Source: Actinoalloteichus hoggarensis (GTDB lineage Bacteria > Actinomycetota > Actinomycetes > Mycobacteriales > Pseudonocardiaceae). Taken from it: DNA of 64,000 nucleotides. Below are positions 52,116-62,076 of this stretch, piece after piece; position 1 is the stretch's first letter, and each line of letters begins with the position of its first letter. The position numbers and the translations under genes were made by a program. The DNA lies in assembly GCF_002234535.1 (NCBI RefSeq), contig NZ_CP022521.1, positions 5,146,001 to 5,210,000 on the forward strand, given 5' to 3'. Below the pieces are notes generated by a model. The model was not told the origin of the DNA. It searched no databases and was given only the letters and a program-made list of their open reading frames with translations.

Positions 52116-53032
52116 CCGTGCTCGCCAAGTCCGAGACGTCCGCCGAGCCGCGACCACCCGGCCCACGACGCCGACGGCTGCGGACGGCGCCGCTGGTGCT
52201 GGCCGCGCCGTTCGCGCTGCTGCTCACGGGAACCGTCCTCATCCCGATCGGCTACGCCCTCTATCTGAGCCTGTTCACCGAGCGCCTCACCGGCCTGGGC
52301 TTCGCGGGCCCCGAGGACGTCTTCGTCTGGCTGGCCAACTACGCCGAGGTCCTCGGCGACCCGGCGTTCCGGACGAGCCTGGTCAACGTCGGGCTCTACG
52401 CTCTGATCCACGTGCCCCTGATGCTGGGCGCCGCGCTGGTCCTCGCGCTGCTGTTGGACGGGGCGGTGCTGCGGCTGCGGCAGATGTGGTCGCTGATGGT
52501 GTTCCTGCCGTATGCCGTGCCCGGTGTGATCGCGGGGCTCATCTGGTCGTACCTGTTCAGCCCCGGCATCGGACCGCTGAACGACGTCCTGCCCTGGAAC
52601 CCGCTCGGCGCCGACGGCGTTCTGCCCTCCATCGTCGTGATGGCCACCTGGCAGTGGATGGGCTACAACATGATCATCTTCTACACGGCGTTGCAGACCG
52701 TGCCCCGCGACGTGCTGGAGGCGGCCAGGGTCGACGGCGCCGGACCGATCCGCACCGCGTTGTCGATCAAGACGCCGATGATTCGGCCGACGATCTTCGT
52801 CGCGCTGGTCTTCACCGTCATCGGCTCCCTCCAGCTGTTCACCGAGCCGCTCGTCCTCAGCTCGTTCACCAACTCCGTGACCAGCACCTGGACCCCGAGC
52901 CTCTACGTGTACGAGTCGGCGTTCATCAGCAACGACTACGGCAAGGCCGCCGCGGCCTCCCTCGTGCTGGCCGTCGCCTCGGCGATCCTGTCGGCGCTGG
53001 TCATGCGACTGTCCACCCGGAGGTCTCGATGA
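52112..53032 (+). CDS. Carbohydrate ABC permease, MalF/UgpA type
   Basis: 306 residues, ATGA overlap on the left and four-base overlap on the right. Six predicted membrane helices after a basic N-terminus. The coupling loop EAARVDGAGPIRTALSIKTPMIRPTIF carries the EAA motif for the ATPase. The segment FTEPLVLSSFTNSVTSTWTPSLYVY is typical of CUT1 permeases. It forms the channel with the following permease. No ATPase gene is in this locus. Confidence 0.93.
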   Translation: MTVLAKSETSAEPRPPGPRRRRLRTAPLVLAAPFALLLTGTVLIPIGYALYLSLFTERLTGLGFAGPEDVFVWLANYAEVLGDPAFRTSLVNVGLYALIHVPLMLGAALVLALLLDGAVLRLRQMWSLMVFLPYAVPGVIAGLIWSYLFSPGIGPLNDVLPWNPLGADGVLPSIVVMATWQWMGYNMIIFYTALQTVPRDVLEAARVDGAGPIRTALSIKTPMIRPTIFVALVFTVIGSLQLFTEPLVLSSFTNSVTSTWTPSLYVYESAFISNDYGKAAAASLVLAVASAILSALVMRLSTRRSR

Positions 53033-53883
53033 CCACGACCAGACAGACCTCCCGCTGGACCTCGCGGGGCGCCGTCCACGCGCTGCTGCTGCTGGCCGCC
53101 CTGTACAGCGTGCTGCCGCTGGTGTGGCTGTTCACCTCGGCCACCAAGAACGTCGGCGACTTCTCCACCACCAGCGCGTTCGAACTAGGCGAGTGGAACC
53201 TCGCGGGCAATCTGCGCGACCTCTTCACCGAGGAGGGCGGCATCTTCCTGGACTGGGCACGCAACTCGCTGCTCTACGCCGGGGCGGGCGCGCTGCTGGG
53301 CGCGTTGATCTGCACGGCCTGCGGCTACGCGATCGCCCGGCTGGACTTCCCCGGTCGCAGGCTGCTGTTCGCCGTCACCCTGGCGGGCGTCCTGGTCCCC
53401 ACCACCGCGCTGGCCCTGCCGCTCTACCTGCTGGCCACGGAACTGCGCATCGTCGACACGTTCTGGGCGGTCTTCATCCCGCTGCTCACCAATCCGTTCG
53501 GCGTCTACCTCGCGCGGGCCTACGCCGAGGCGGCCGTGCCGAACGAGCTGCTGGAGGCCGCGCGCATCGACGGCGCGGGCGAGCTGCGGACCTTCGTCAC
53601 CGTCGCGCTGCCGCTGCTGCGGCCGGGGGTGGTCACCATCCTGCTGTTCCAGTTCGTCGGCATCTGGAACAACTTCTTCCTGCCGCTGGTCATGCTCACC
53701 GACCCGAAGCTGTTCCCCGTCACCCTCGGCCTCTTCCAATGGAGTTCCCGCGTGTCGCAGTTCCCCCACTACAACCCGCTGGTCATCACCGGGTCCCTCT
53801 TGGCCGTGGTGCCTCTGGTGCTCGCGTTCATCGTGCTGCAACGGCAGTGGCGCTCCGGTCTGGCCGCGGGGAGCGTGAAATGA
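53029..53883 (+). CDS. Carbohydrate ABC permease, MalG/UgpE type
   Basis: 284 residues. Six helices; coupling loop EAARIDGAGELRTFVTVALPLLRPGVVT and the C-terminal tail LQRQWRSGLAAGSVK, a CUT1 hallmark. Starts by four-base overlap with the MalF-type gene and ends by ATGA overlap with the dehydrogenase. Same tail as the partial permease at the window's right edge, so the two systems are paralogous. Confidence 0.93.
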   Translation: MTTTRQTSRWTSRGAVHALLLLAALYSVLPLVWLFTSATKNVGDFSTTSAFELGEWNLAGNLRDLFTEEGGIFLDWARNSLLYAGAGALLGALICTACGYAIARLDFPGRRLLFAVTLAGVLVPTTALALPLYLLATELRIVDTFWAVFIPLLTNPFGVYLARAYAEAAVPNELLEAARIDGAGELRTFVTVALPLLRPGVVTILLFQFVGIWNNFFLPLVMLTDPKLFPVTLGLFQWSSRVSQFPHYNPLVITGSLLAVVPLVLAFIVLQRQWRSGLAAGSVK

Positions 53884-54896
53884 CGCCACGCAGGCCCGAG
53901 ACGATGCTCGTGATGAGCGCCGAGGCGTTCGCCGACCAGTTCGGCCCCGCCGAGCACGAGCGACTCCGCACGCTGGCCCGCCTCGGAGATCCGGTGCACA
54001 CCGACGAGCTGGCCTCGCCTGCCGTCCGACGCCGACTCGCCGAGGTCGAGGTGCTGATCACCTCGTGGGGTGCGCCGCCGCTGGACGCCGACGTGCTGGC
54101 GGCCGCGCCAGGGCTGCGGGCCGTCCTGCACGCGGCGGGCAGCGTCCGGGGCCATGTCGGCGACGCGGTCTTCGAACGCGACATCCTGGTGACCACGGCC
54201 GCCGCGGCCAACGCCGAGCCGGTCGCCCAGTTCACCCTGGCCTCGGTGCTGTGGGCGTTCAAGAAGGTGCCGTTCCTCGCCGCCGACGCCCGCGTGCACC
54301 GCGCCGACTGGAGCTACCGGTCGGGGCGCGGGGCGCTGTCGGGCCGCGACCGGACGGTGGTGGTCGTCGGGTACTCCCGCGTCGGACGTCGCGTCGTCGA
54401 CCTGCTGGTGTCGCTGGCCGCGGCGCGAGTCCTCGTGGTGGACCCGGTGGTCGACCCGTCCGTGATCACCGCCGCCGGGGCCGAGCCCGCGAGCCTGGCC
54501 GAGGCGCTGCCGCGGGCCGACGTGCTCAGCCTGCACGCGCCGTCGCTCCCGGAGACCCGCAGGCTGATCGGCGCCGAGGAACTGGCGGCGCTGCCACCGG
54601 GCTCGGTGCTGATCAACACCGCCCGCGGCGCGCTGGTCGACACCGCCGCCCTCACCGCTGCCTGCGAACGGGACGGTCTGCATGCGATCCTGGACGTCAC
54701 CGAGCCGGAGCCGCTGCCCGCCGACTCCCCGCTCTACGATCTGCCGAACGTCGTGATCACTCCCCACATCGCCGGCTCGCTCGACTCCGAGACGCGGCTG
54801 CTCACGGCGGCGGCGCTCACCGAACTGGAACGCCTCGGCGCGGGTCTGCCCGCGCTGGACCAGGTCACCCGCGAGACCAGGGCGGCCCAGGCATGA
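53880..54896 (+). CDS. D-isomer-specific 2-hydroxyacid dehydrogenase
   Basis: 338 residues, ATGA overlaps at both ends. NAD-binding Rossmann motif VVVVGYSRVGRRVV (GxxxVG, about 160-173), catalytic Arg in NTARGALVD (about 243-251), Glu in DVTEPEPLPADSPL and His in VITPHIAGSLDSE. The catalytic triad is complete. In a lyase/ABC operon it probably reduces or oxidises a 2-keto or 2-hydroxy acid derived from the sugar. It is similar to glyoxylate/hydroxypyruvate reductase-like members found in other pectin and uronate loci. Confidence 0.9.
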   Translation: MTPRRPETMLVMSAEAFADQFGPAEHERLRTLARLGDPVHTDELASPAVRRRLAEVEVLITSWGAPPLDADVLAAAPGLRAVLHAAGSVRGHVGDAVFERDILVTTAAAANAEPVAQFTLASVLWAFKKVPFLAADARVHRADWSYRSGRGALSGRDRTVVVVGYSRVGRRVVDLLVSLAAARVLVVDPVVDPSVITAAGAEPASLAEALPRADVLSLHAPSLPETRRLIGAEELAALPPGSVLINTARGALVDTAALTAACERDGLHAILDVTEPEPLPADSPLYDLPNVVITPHIAGSLDSETRLLTAAALTELERLGAGLPALDQVTRETRAAQA

Positions 54897-57070
54897 GCCC
54901 GCCGCCGGATCGCGGGCTGTCCCCGTACACGGGCTGGACCCGTGCGCACTGGACCGACCTCGCCGACTCGATGCTGGCCGCCGTGGACCGACACCGCTCT
55001 CCGCTCGGCGCCCGATACGACCTGCCCGGGCCCGCCAGCCGCAACGGCCGGATCTCCGACGGGCTGGAGGGCTTCGCCAGGACGTTCCTGCTGGCCGGAT
55101 TCCGGATCGCGGGCGACCGCGGCGCCGACCCGACGGGACTGCTGGACCGCTACGCCGAGGGCCTGCGCGCGGGCACCGACCCCGCCTCGCCGGAGTACTG
55201 GCCGCGACCCGACGAACTCGGTCAGGCCAAGGTCGAGGCCGCCTCGATCGCGCTGATCCTCCAGCTCACCAGGCCGTGGCTGTGGGATCGGCTGGACGAC
55301 GCCGTACGCGAACGCACGCTGGACTGGCTGGCCGGGGTGATCGGGCAGCCGTATCCGCCGATCAACTGGGTGTGGTTCCGGATCATCGTCGAGTCGTTCC
55401 TCCGGGAGGCGGGCGGCCCGTGGTCGGCTGAGGACGTCGAGCAGGACCTCGCCGTGCACGCCGCGCTGCGCCGACCCGGCGGCTGGCTGTCCGACGGCGC
55501 CGACGAACGGGCCTACGACCACTACACCGGCTGGGCGCTGCACGTCTATCCGCTGCTGTGGACCGAGTGGTTCGACGTGACGGGGACGCTGTGTCCGGCC
55601 GAGCTGCGCACGCGGTGGGCCGAGGACCTGTCACGCTATCTGGCCGACGCCCTCGCGCTGACCGGGGCGGACGGGTCGCCGCTGATGCAGGGACGGAGCC
55701 TGATCTACCGTTTCGCCGCCGCCGCTCCACTCTGGACCGGCGCCGTCACGGGCGTGGGCGGGCTGCCGCCGGGACAGGTGCGGCGCGCGGCGAGCGGCAT
55801 CCTCGCCCACTTCGTCGACCGCGGCGCCCGTGCCGGCGACGGACTGCTGACCCTCGGCTGGCACGGGCCCTGGCCCGCCATGCGACAGGACTACTCCGGC
55901 CCGGCATCGCCGTACTGGGCGGCCAAGGGGATGCTCGGCCTGGCGCTGCCCGCCGACCATCCGGTGTGGACCAGCCGGGAGGTCGGCCTGCCGGTGGAGA
56001 CCGGGGACGTGTCCCGGGTGATCACGGCACCGGGCTGGCTGGTCTCGGCGCGTCGTCGCGACGGCGTCGCCGTGGTGCTCAACCACGGCACCGACCATGC
56101 CCGGCCGGGTGCGCGACTCACCGACTCGCCGTTGTACGCCCGCCTCGGCTACTCCACCGCCACCGTCCCGCCGCTGATCGGTTCGGGCGTGACCGATCCG
56201 CTGGACAACGCCGTGGTGCTGCTGGACGCCGAGGGCCGGGCGACCCACCGCAGCGGCTTCACCACCCTGTTCACCCGTCCACTGTCGGACGGGGTGCTCG
56301 CCGGAGCCTCCACCGGGCGGGTGCACTGGATCGACGCGGGCTCCGACCGATCGGCCGACCACGGCTCCGGCCGCAGCGGGACGGTGGTCGAAGGGCCGAC
56401 GGTCACCGTGGCCTCGGTGATCCGCGACGGCGTGGAGGTGCGGATCGCGCGGATCGAGCCCGCGGCCGATGCGAACCGCGGCCCGACGCGGGCCCGCACG
56501 CTGCGGCTGGGCGGCTGGCCGCTGTCGGCGGCCGAGCGGCCGCGCCTCGGTCCCGGCGCCTGCGCCTCGACGGGCGGGCTGCGCTCCTCCCTGCGGGCGG
56601 TCTCGGTGGCGGTCGGCGGCTCGGCTGCCGGTGTGGACGGCGGCGCGGGGGTGGGGACGGCGGCTGCGGCTGCGGCGGTCCCGGCTGCGGGGAGCTCGGC
56701 TGCTGGAGTCCCGGCTGCGCGGGTGGACACGCGGCTGCGGCCCGCCGCCGAGGACGTCACCGTGGAGCAAGGCGTGAGTCCACTGGGCACCTGGACGGCG
56801 ACTCCCTGGCTGGCCTTCGACCTCTCCCCCGCCACGGGCGGCCGGGACGGGTCCGGCGACCCGGCGGCATCCGAGGGCGCCGCGACACCGGTACACGATC
56901 GAGCGGTGCCCGATCAGCCGGTGCTGGTGGCCGCGGTGGTGCGGCTCGACGACGGCACCGAGGATCTCGGCGTCGATCCGACGCTGACCGTGGCGGGCAC
57001 CCGGCTCGTCGTCCACTGGCCCGACGGGCTGGAGACCGGCCTGGACCTGCGCACACCACCGGGCGGCTGA
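54893..57070 (+). CDS. DUF2264 protein, polysaccharide-associated (alpha/alpha toroid)
   Basis: 725 residues, ATGA overlap with the dehydrogenase. DUF2264 signature: an (alpha/alpha)-type N-terminal domain with GLEGFARTFLLAGFRIAG, QPYPPINWVWFRIIVESFLREAGG, GGWLSDGADERAYDHYTGWALHVYPLLW and GPWPAMRQDYSGPASPYWAAKG. Beyond about 400 is a beta-sandwich-like region with an Ala/Gly-rich insertion (about 580-620). DUF2264 genes recur in lyase and rhamnogalacturonan-type loci; the enzymatic activity is unsettled. No signal peptide, so it should act on imported material. Last gene of the operon, followed by a hairpin at 57076. Confidence 0.85.
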   Translation: MSPPPDRGLSPYTGWTRAHWTDLADSMLAAVDRHRSPLGARYDLPGPASRNGRISDGLEGFARTFLLAGFRIAGDRGADPTGLLDRYAEGLRAGTDPASPEYWPRPDELGQAKVEAASIALILQLTRPWLWDRLDDAVRERTLDWLAGVIGQPYPPINWVWFRIIVESFLREAGGPWSAEDVEQDLAVHAALRRPGGWLSDGADERAYDHYTGWALHVYPLLWTEWFDVTGTLCPAELRTRWAEDLSRYLADALALTGADGSPLMQGRSLIYRFAAAAPLWTGAVTGVGGLPPGQVRRAASGILAHFVDRGARAGDGLLTLGWHGPWPAMRQDYSGPASPYWAAKGMLGLALPADHPVWTSREVGLPVETGDVSRVITAPGWLVSARRRDGVAVVLNHGTDHARPGARLTDSPLYARLGYSTATVPPLIGSGVTDPLDNAVVLLDAEGRATHRSGFTTLFTRPLSDGVLAGASTGRVHWIDAGSDRSADHGSGRSGTVVEGPTVTVASVIRDGVEVRIARIEPAADANRGPTRARTLRLGGWPLSAAERPRLGPGACASTGGLRSSLRAVSVAVGGSAAGVDGGAGVGTAAAAAAVPAAGSSAAGVPAARVDTRLRPAAEDVTVEQGVSPLGTWTATPWLAFDLSPATGGRDGSGDPAASEGAATPVHDRAVPDQPVLVAAVVRLDDGTEDLGVDPTLTVAGTRLVVHWPDGLETGLDLRTPPGG

Positions 57071-57075
57071 GTCCG

Positions 57076-57118
57076 CGCCCTGCCCTGCCCGCCGAGGGTG
57101 CGGACGACAGGCAGGGCG
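57076..57118. terminator. Hairpin after the DUF2264 gene
   Basis: CGCCCTGCC (57076-57084) pairs with GGCAGGGCG (57110-57118) over 9 bp with a 25-nt loop that itself holds GTCCGC/GCGGAC matches just outside and inside. It starts six bases after the stop codon. No T-run. Confidence 0.4.
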
Positions 57119-57842
57119 GCGTCGGGCGTCGGGCGGGACGGCGGCATCACGACGTGGCCAGGCCGAGAACGCCACGGCGCGGCCAGGCGACACGGGCGAG
57201 CCAGGCGCCCCGGCGCGGCCGGGGCCGAGCACCGCGGTCCTCGTTCGAGGTGATCCCGCACCGCCTGCCTGCTCCGGCACAGCTCGGGGAGCCCGCCCCG
57301 CGCCGAGCCCGCCTGTGTCCCGCGCCGGTCCGGCCCGCGGGAGGGGTCGGATCAGACAGCGGCCCAGCCCGATCGGACGGACGGCGGACGGCGGGCGGAC
57401 CCGGCCGCATCCGACCGGGCGAGGACGCACCGGACGACGCCGGAGCGGGCGGGAGACGACAGGCCCTGGCTCGATCCGGCCGAGAACGAGCAGGCAGGGC
57501 ACGAACAAGCAGGGAGAGCCCGACCGAACCGGTCCGCCCCCGGCCCGCCGGCGGCGGCGGTGTTCCCCGCAGGACCACTCCGCCGAACGAGCACCGGAGC
57601 ACGAACGCCGGAGCACGAGTCGACACCGCCGACCGTGCAGGCAGCGCCGGATAGACAGCGCCGAACCGACACCGCCGCGCAGACAGCACACCACCCGGAC
57701 GCCCCGCCCGACCTGAGAACACCGGGACGAACACGCGCCCCACGAACACCGCCCACCGATCCGACGAGACCCCGAGCGGGCACCGCCCCATGAAGGCCGA
57801 TGCCCGCCCGGATCGAACACGGTCGACGCTCGAACTAGGACA
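57119..57842. other. Gap between convergent sugar loci, no credible gene
   Basis: About 720 bp separating the DUF2264 operon and the GH30 gene. Frames here encode Arg/Pro/Gly-rich products with no signal, domain or ribosome-binding site. It is rich in short repeats of the ACCGGAGCACGA type. I see no regulatory palindrome. Confidence 0.4.
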
Positions 57843-59894
57843 TCACGGGCCCGCCTGCTCGGACTCGTCGACGACCTGCCAACGCTGGTGCGCGCCGGAG
57901 TTGGGCGTCCAGACCGAGACCTCGGCGCCGTCGTGCGTCGCCTCGCCGCTCACCTCCAGGAGCAGGCCTGCGTCGGCGTTGACCAGCGTCCAGGTCCCGT
58001 CACCGGTGGTGGAGCCGATCCACTGCGCGGCGGGATCGGCCGGGCCGTCGACGTCCTCCAGGACCGCGCGGTCCGCGCGCAGCGCAAGCCGTCGGTCGCC
58101 GTCGGCCGTGGTCACGACGTACCGCGTCCGGTTGTCGAACTCCCGGGCGCCCTCGGCGACCCTGGTCAGCCGCCACGTCTGCGCGGCGTCGTCGGAGGAG
58201 CCGCGGATCTCGGCTCCTCCGCCGTCGGCGGCCGCCGTCAGGGACCGGCCGCTGCCGGCCCCGATGAGCCGGTAGTCCCGGCCGTCTCGGATCGTCGCGG
58301 CGTCCTCGGCCGCCCCGGAGACGCCGTCCACCACGAGGGTCACGACCGAGTGGGCAGGCACCGTCACCGAGGCCGTGCCCGTGGCGGCGGCCACCGGCGG
58401 CTGCGGCACCAGCCCGCCGTCCGCGCTGGTCACCACCGGAGTCACCGTGGCATCGGCGGCGACCTCGGCGAACTTCGACAGGTCGACGGTGATGGTCCTC
58501 GCCTCGGCGGCGTCGTTGACGTGGACGATCGTCGCGCCCTCGCCGTCGGCCGCGATCGCCGCGACGCTGGACGGCTCCGCCACCTGCACGAGCCGGTCGC
58601 CCGGCCGGATGTGGTGGGTGAAGTTCCGCGCCGTGTCGAACTTGGTGTTCATGCGGATCGGGCACGTCCGCAGCGTGTCCTCGGCGGTGCAGTCGAAGGG
58701 CAGCTGGATGCTCCCCCAGTTGCCGCCCTTGTCCGACTCCCCGCCCGGCTTCATGTTGTCGTAGTCCTCGACGGGCTGCCAGAACACCCAGGCCGACGGT
58801 TCGAGGTCGCGCAGGTCGCCGATGATGTGCCGGGCCAGGCCCAGCCCCGGCCGGATGTCCTCGAAGTCCTGGCCGTCACCCCAGTCACCTTCCACCTCGC
58901 TCATCCACAGCGGCTTGTCGGCGCCCTTGGCGAGGTCTCGGACGGTGGTGCGGCCGCCGGTCCCGTAACTGTGCACGTTGAGCTGTCCGACCGCGGCCCG
59001 TGCCGCCGGGGAGTAGGCGTTCCAATTGGCGGCGAAGGTGGTCGGGTTGGTCTCGTCCATCGCGGCGATCACCGTGTCGACGTCGGACTCGGCCAGCCGA
59101 CGGTCCACCGCCGCGATGACCTCCTGTTGGCGTCCAGGCCCGACGTGCGCCCCCTCCTGCCTGCCGCCGATCGGGTCGCCGTCCGGGCCGAGCGTGGTGC
59201 TCCAGTAGTCGGTGTTCGGCTCGTTGAACGGGTCGAGGGTGTCGAAGCGGATGCCGTGGGCTGTCTCCAGCCGCTCCACCGCGCCCACCAGGTAGGCAGC
59301 GAAGTCCTCGACGTCGTCGGCCTTGAGCTGTTCCTCGCGCGCGTCGAAGCCGCCGGAGACGTACCCGCTCTCGGTCATGAACCACGGCGGCGAGTTGCTG
59401 AACGCCTCCCAGTGGTCGACCTGTCCCTTGATCCGGTCGATCCACCATCGTTGGGTCCGGTCCGCGTCCGGATTCCAGTGCGCCGGCTCGTCCGCCGACC
59501 ACCAGTCGACGTCGTCGCGGGTCGTGCCCTCGGGGGCCTGCCACCAGCCCTGCACGGCCGCGCCCGCCCGCAGGTAGTCCGGCACGTCGGGGGCGTTCCC
59601 GCCGCCGATGTTGTACCGGGCGATGTTCAGGCGCAGGCCGTCGGCGCCGAATACCAGCTCGGCGAGCTCCTCCCGGATCTCGTCGGGATAGTCCCCGGTG
59701 GCGTTGGCGAACCAGACGAGGCTGGTGCCCCAGCCCTCGAACTCCTGCCCCTGATACGACGGGTCGGGGGTGATGGTGACCGCCGAGGTCGGCTCTTCCG
59801 CGACGGCCGGACCGGCCCCCGCCGAGGCGGCACCCGCCGCCATCGCGACGACGCCCAGTCCGGCGACCAGACGATGTCGGTGTGATCGTCTCAT
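57843..59894 (-). CDS. Secreted GH30 glycoside hydrolase with C-terminal ricin-type lectin (endo-beta-1,6-galactanase-like)
   Basis: 683 residues from ATG 59894 with GAGAGGA upstream. Signal peptide about 1-32 (AVAEE cleavage). GH30 catalytic barrel (about 35-400): FEGWGTSLVWFA, GLRLNIARYNIGGG, acid/base E225 in FNEPNTDYW and nucleophile E333 in MSEVEGDWG, with SNSPPWFMTESG. Then a beta-sandwich (about 400-520) and a ricin-B-like beta-trefoil (about 530-680) with GSGRSLTAA and SVWTPNSGAHQRWQVV. The pattern is that of GH30 beta-1,6-galactanases acting on arabinogalactan side chains. It is the downstream gene of the GH42/GH30/ABC locus and is expected outside the cell. Confidence 0.88.
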   Translation of the reverse strand: MRRSHRHRLVAGLGVVAMAAGAASAGAGPAVAEEPTSAVTITPDPSYQGQEFEGWGTSLVWFANATGDYPDEIREELAELVFGADGLRLNIARYNIGGGNAPDVPDYLRAGAAVQGWWQAPEGTTRDDVDWWSADEPAHWNPDADRTQRWWIDRIKGQVDHWEAFSNSPPWFMTESGYVSGGFDAREEQLKADDVEDFAAYLVGAVERLETAHGIRFDTLDPFNEPNTDYWSTTLGPDGDPIGGRQEGAHVGPGRQQEVIAAVDRRLAESDVDTVIAAMDETNPTTFAANWNAYSPAARAAVGQLNVHSYGTGGRTTVRDLAKGADKPLWMSEVEGDWGDGQDFEDIRPGLGLARHIIGDLRDLEPSAWVFWQPVEDYDNMKPGGESDKGGNWGSIQLPFDCTAEDTLRTCPIRMNTKFDTARNFTHHIRPGDRLVQVAEPSSVAAIAADGEGATIVHVNDAAEARTITVDLSKFAEVAADATVTPVVTSADGGLVPQPPVAAATGTASVTVPAHSVVTLVVDGVSGAAEDAATIRDGRDYRLIGAGSGRSLTAAADGGGAEIRGSSDDAAQTWRLTRVAEGAREFDNRTRYVVTTADGDRRLALRADRAVLEDVDGPADPAAQWIGSTTGDGTWTLVNADAGLLLEVSGEATHDGAEVSVWTPNSGAHQRWQVVDESEQAGP

Positions 59895-59991
59895 TCCGAT
59901 GTCCTCTCTGTCCTGACCTGCGGTGCGGAGATGAACCTCGTGGCCGAGACGACCTCGGCGGGCGGCGCCGGGCCTCGGCGGTCGATCCTGA

Positions 59992-62076
59992 TCAGCCGGT
60001 GTGGTCGGCGGCCTCCTCCGGGGCGCGACGCAGCACCAGCACGTCCCTCGGTCCCAGGGCCGGCGGCTCCGACTCGGGCCGTCCCTCGGCAGGCGGCGTC
60101 CCGGTCCCGGCCAACACCACGCCGAGGTCACCGGGGAGTTCCACGGTCTCGTCGGTGCGGTTGATCAGGAACCAGTAGACGGCGTCCTCGGCACGCCGCA
60201 CCGTCAGCTCGACGCGACCTCGGGCCGTCTCGGGCAGCTCACCGGCCACCCCCGCCGCGTCGAGGAACCGGGCCAGCACGCCGCGCAGGCCGTCGGGGCC
60301 CAGCCGGGTCGACACGTAGGACGCCGAGCCCGCCCCCACCGGGCGGCGGGTCACGGCGGGCAGACCCGCCAGGTCGCCCTCCGCGTAACGGGACAGCACG
60401 TCCACGTCCGGCTCGACCGTGTCGATGCGGTCGGACCACAGGGTGCCGACGGCGCCGTCGTCCAGCACGGCCTGCTGCCCCTCCAACAGCGGCACGAACT
60501 CCTCGATGCGGATGCCGAGCAGCTCGCGCAGCGCGCCGGGGTAGCCGCCCAGCCAGGCGTGGTCGTTCTCGTCGACGATGCCGGAGAAGTAGGTGGTGAC
60601 CAGGTGCCCGCCTGCCTCGACGTAGTCGGTCAGCCGGTCCCGCAGCTCCGCGGTGACGATGTGCAGCACGGGTGCGATGACGACGTCATAGCCGCTCAGC
60701 TCGGCGGCCACCGGGACGACGTCGACCCGCACGCCCTCGGCGAGGAAGGCCGAGTACCAGTCGAGCGCCTCCCGGTGATACCGCAGCAGTGACGTCGGGT
60801 GGGAGTCCTGCTCGCTGGCCCACCACGAGTGCCAGTCGAAGACGATGGCCGCGCGGGCCGGTTCGCGGGCCGACCCCGCGATCGGGGCCAGGTCACGCAG
60901 CAGGGCGCCCAGCCGCGTCACCGAGCGGAACACCGCGCTGTCCGCCCCGGCATGCGGCACCATCGCCGAGTGGTACTTCTCGGCGCCCGCCGCCGACTGC
61001 CGCCACTGGAAGTAGCAGACCGCGTCGGCCCCGTGGGCGACGTGCAGCAGCGAGTCCCTGGCCAGTTCGCCCGGCCGCTTGGCCACGTTCACCGGCTGCC
61101 AGTTCACCGCGCTCGTCGAGTGCTCCATGAGGAACCACGGGCTGCCGCCCGCGATGCCGCTGGTGAGGTTCGCCGAGAAGGACAGCTCGTCGCGGGCCTG
61201 CGGGCCGGGGATGACGTAGTGGTCGTTGGAGACGAAGTCGACCTCGCTCGCCCAGTCCGCGTAGTCCATGCGCTTCGTGCCGCCCATCACCATGAAGTTC
61301 GTGGTGACCGGCACCTCGGGGGTGATGCGCCGCAGGATCTCCCGCTCGGCGATCAGGTAGTCCTTGAGCGCATCGGAGGAGAAGCGGGCGAAGTCCAGCT
61401 GCTGGGTCGGGTTGGGGTGCGAGGCCGCCAGTCGGGGCGGCAGGATCTGGTCCCACTCGGAGTACCGCTGCGACCAGAAGGCCGTCCCCCAGGCGTGGTT
61501 GAGCCCGTCGAGCGTGGTGTACCGGGCCTGAAGCCACCGTCGGAAGGCGCGGGCGGCGTCGTCGGAGTAGTCGTAGACGTTGTGGCAGCCCAGCTCGTTG
61601 GACACGTGCCACGCGGCCAGCGCCGGGTGGTCCCGATACCGCTCGGCCAGCGCGGTCACCAGCCGCAGGGCGTGTTCCCGGAACACCGGTGACGTGGGCC
61701 GCCAGTGCTGACGCGCCCCCGGCGAGAGGACCTCGCCGGTGCGGGTGACGGGCAGGATCTCGGGGTGCTCGGCGGCCAGCCACGGCGGCGGCGACGCGGT
61801 GGCCGTGGCCAGGTCGACGGCGATCCCGTTGGCGTGCAGCAGGTCCATCGACTCGTCGAGCCAGGCGAAGTCCCACTCGTCGCGGCGCGGCTGGATGCGT
61901 GCCCAGGAGAAGATGCCGAGCGACACGATCGTGACGCCCGCCTCCAGCATGAGGGCGACATCGGAGTCCCAGACCTCACGCGGCCACTGTTCCGGGTTGT
62001 AGTCGGCCCCGAAGGCCAGCCCCTGCGGGGAGCCGGTCGGCGTCCGCAGCCAGCGCGGGGAGGTGGGGGAAGGCAT
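59992..62076 (-). CDS. GH42 beta-galactosidase
   Basis: 694 residues, no signal peptide, so intracellular. GH42 barrel start GLAFGADYNPEQWPREVWDSDV, acid/base E161 in WHVSNELGCHN, nucleophile E318 in WFLMEHSTSAVNWQP, then the trimerisation/beta-sandwich domains (HSWWASEQDSHP, SYVSTRLGPDGLRGVL). It should release galactose from beta-galacto-oligosaccharides taken up by the ABC system after GH30 cleavage. It is in the same orientation as the binding protein (306-bp gap) and GH30 (97-bp gap). Confidence 0.93.
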   Translation of the reverse strand: MPSPTSPRWLRTPTGSPQGLAFGADYNPEQWPREVWDSDVALMLEAGVTIVSLGIFSWARIQPRRDEWDFAWLDESMDLLHANGIAVDLATATASPPPWLAAEHPEILPVTRTGEVLSPGARQHWRPTSPVFREHALRLVTALAERYRDHPALAAWHVSNELGCHNVYDYSDDAARAFRRWLQARYTTLDGLNHAWGTAFWSQRYSEWDQILPPRLAASHPNPTQQLDFARFSSDALKDYLIAEREILRRITPEVPVTTNFMVMGGTKRMDYADWASEVDFVSNDHYVIPGPQARDELSFSANLTSGIAGGSPWFLMEHSTSAVNWQPVNVAKRPGELARDSLLHVAHGADAVCYFQWRQSAAGAEKYHSAMVPHAGADSAVFRSVTRLGALLRDLAPIAGSAREPARAAIVFDWHSWWASEQDSHPTSLLRYHREALDWYSAFLAEGVRVDVVPVAAELSGYDVVIAPVLHIVTAELRDRLTDYVEAGGHLVTTYFSGIVDENDHAWLGGYPGALRELLGIRIEEFVPLLEGQQAVLDDGAVGTLWSDRIDTVEPDVDVLSRYAEGDLAGLPAVTRRPVGAGSASYVSTRLGPDGLRGVLARFLDAAGVAGELPETARGRVELTVRRAEDAVYWFLINRTDETVELPGDLGVVLAGTGTPPAEGRPESEPPALGPRDVLVLRRAPEEAADHTG

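Noticed and set aside
57147-57820. Frames in the gap between the DUF2264 and GH30 genes
   Set aside because: Arg/Pro/Gly-rich products, no family resemblance, both strands open.
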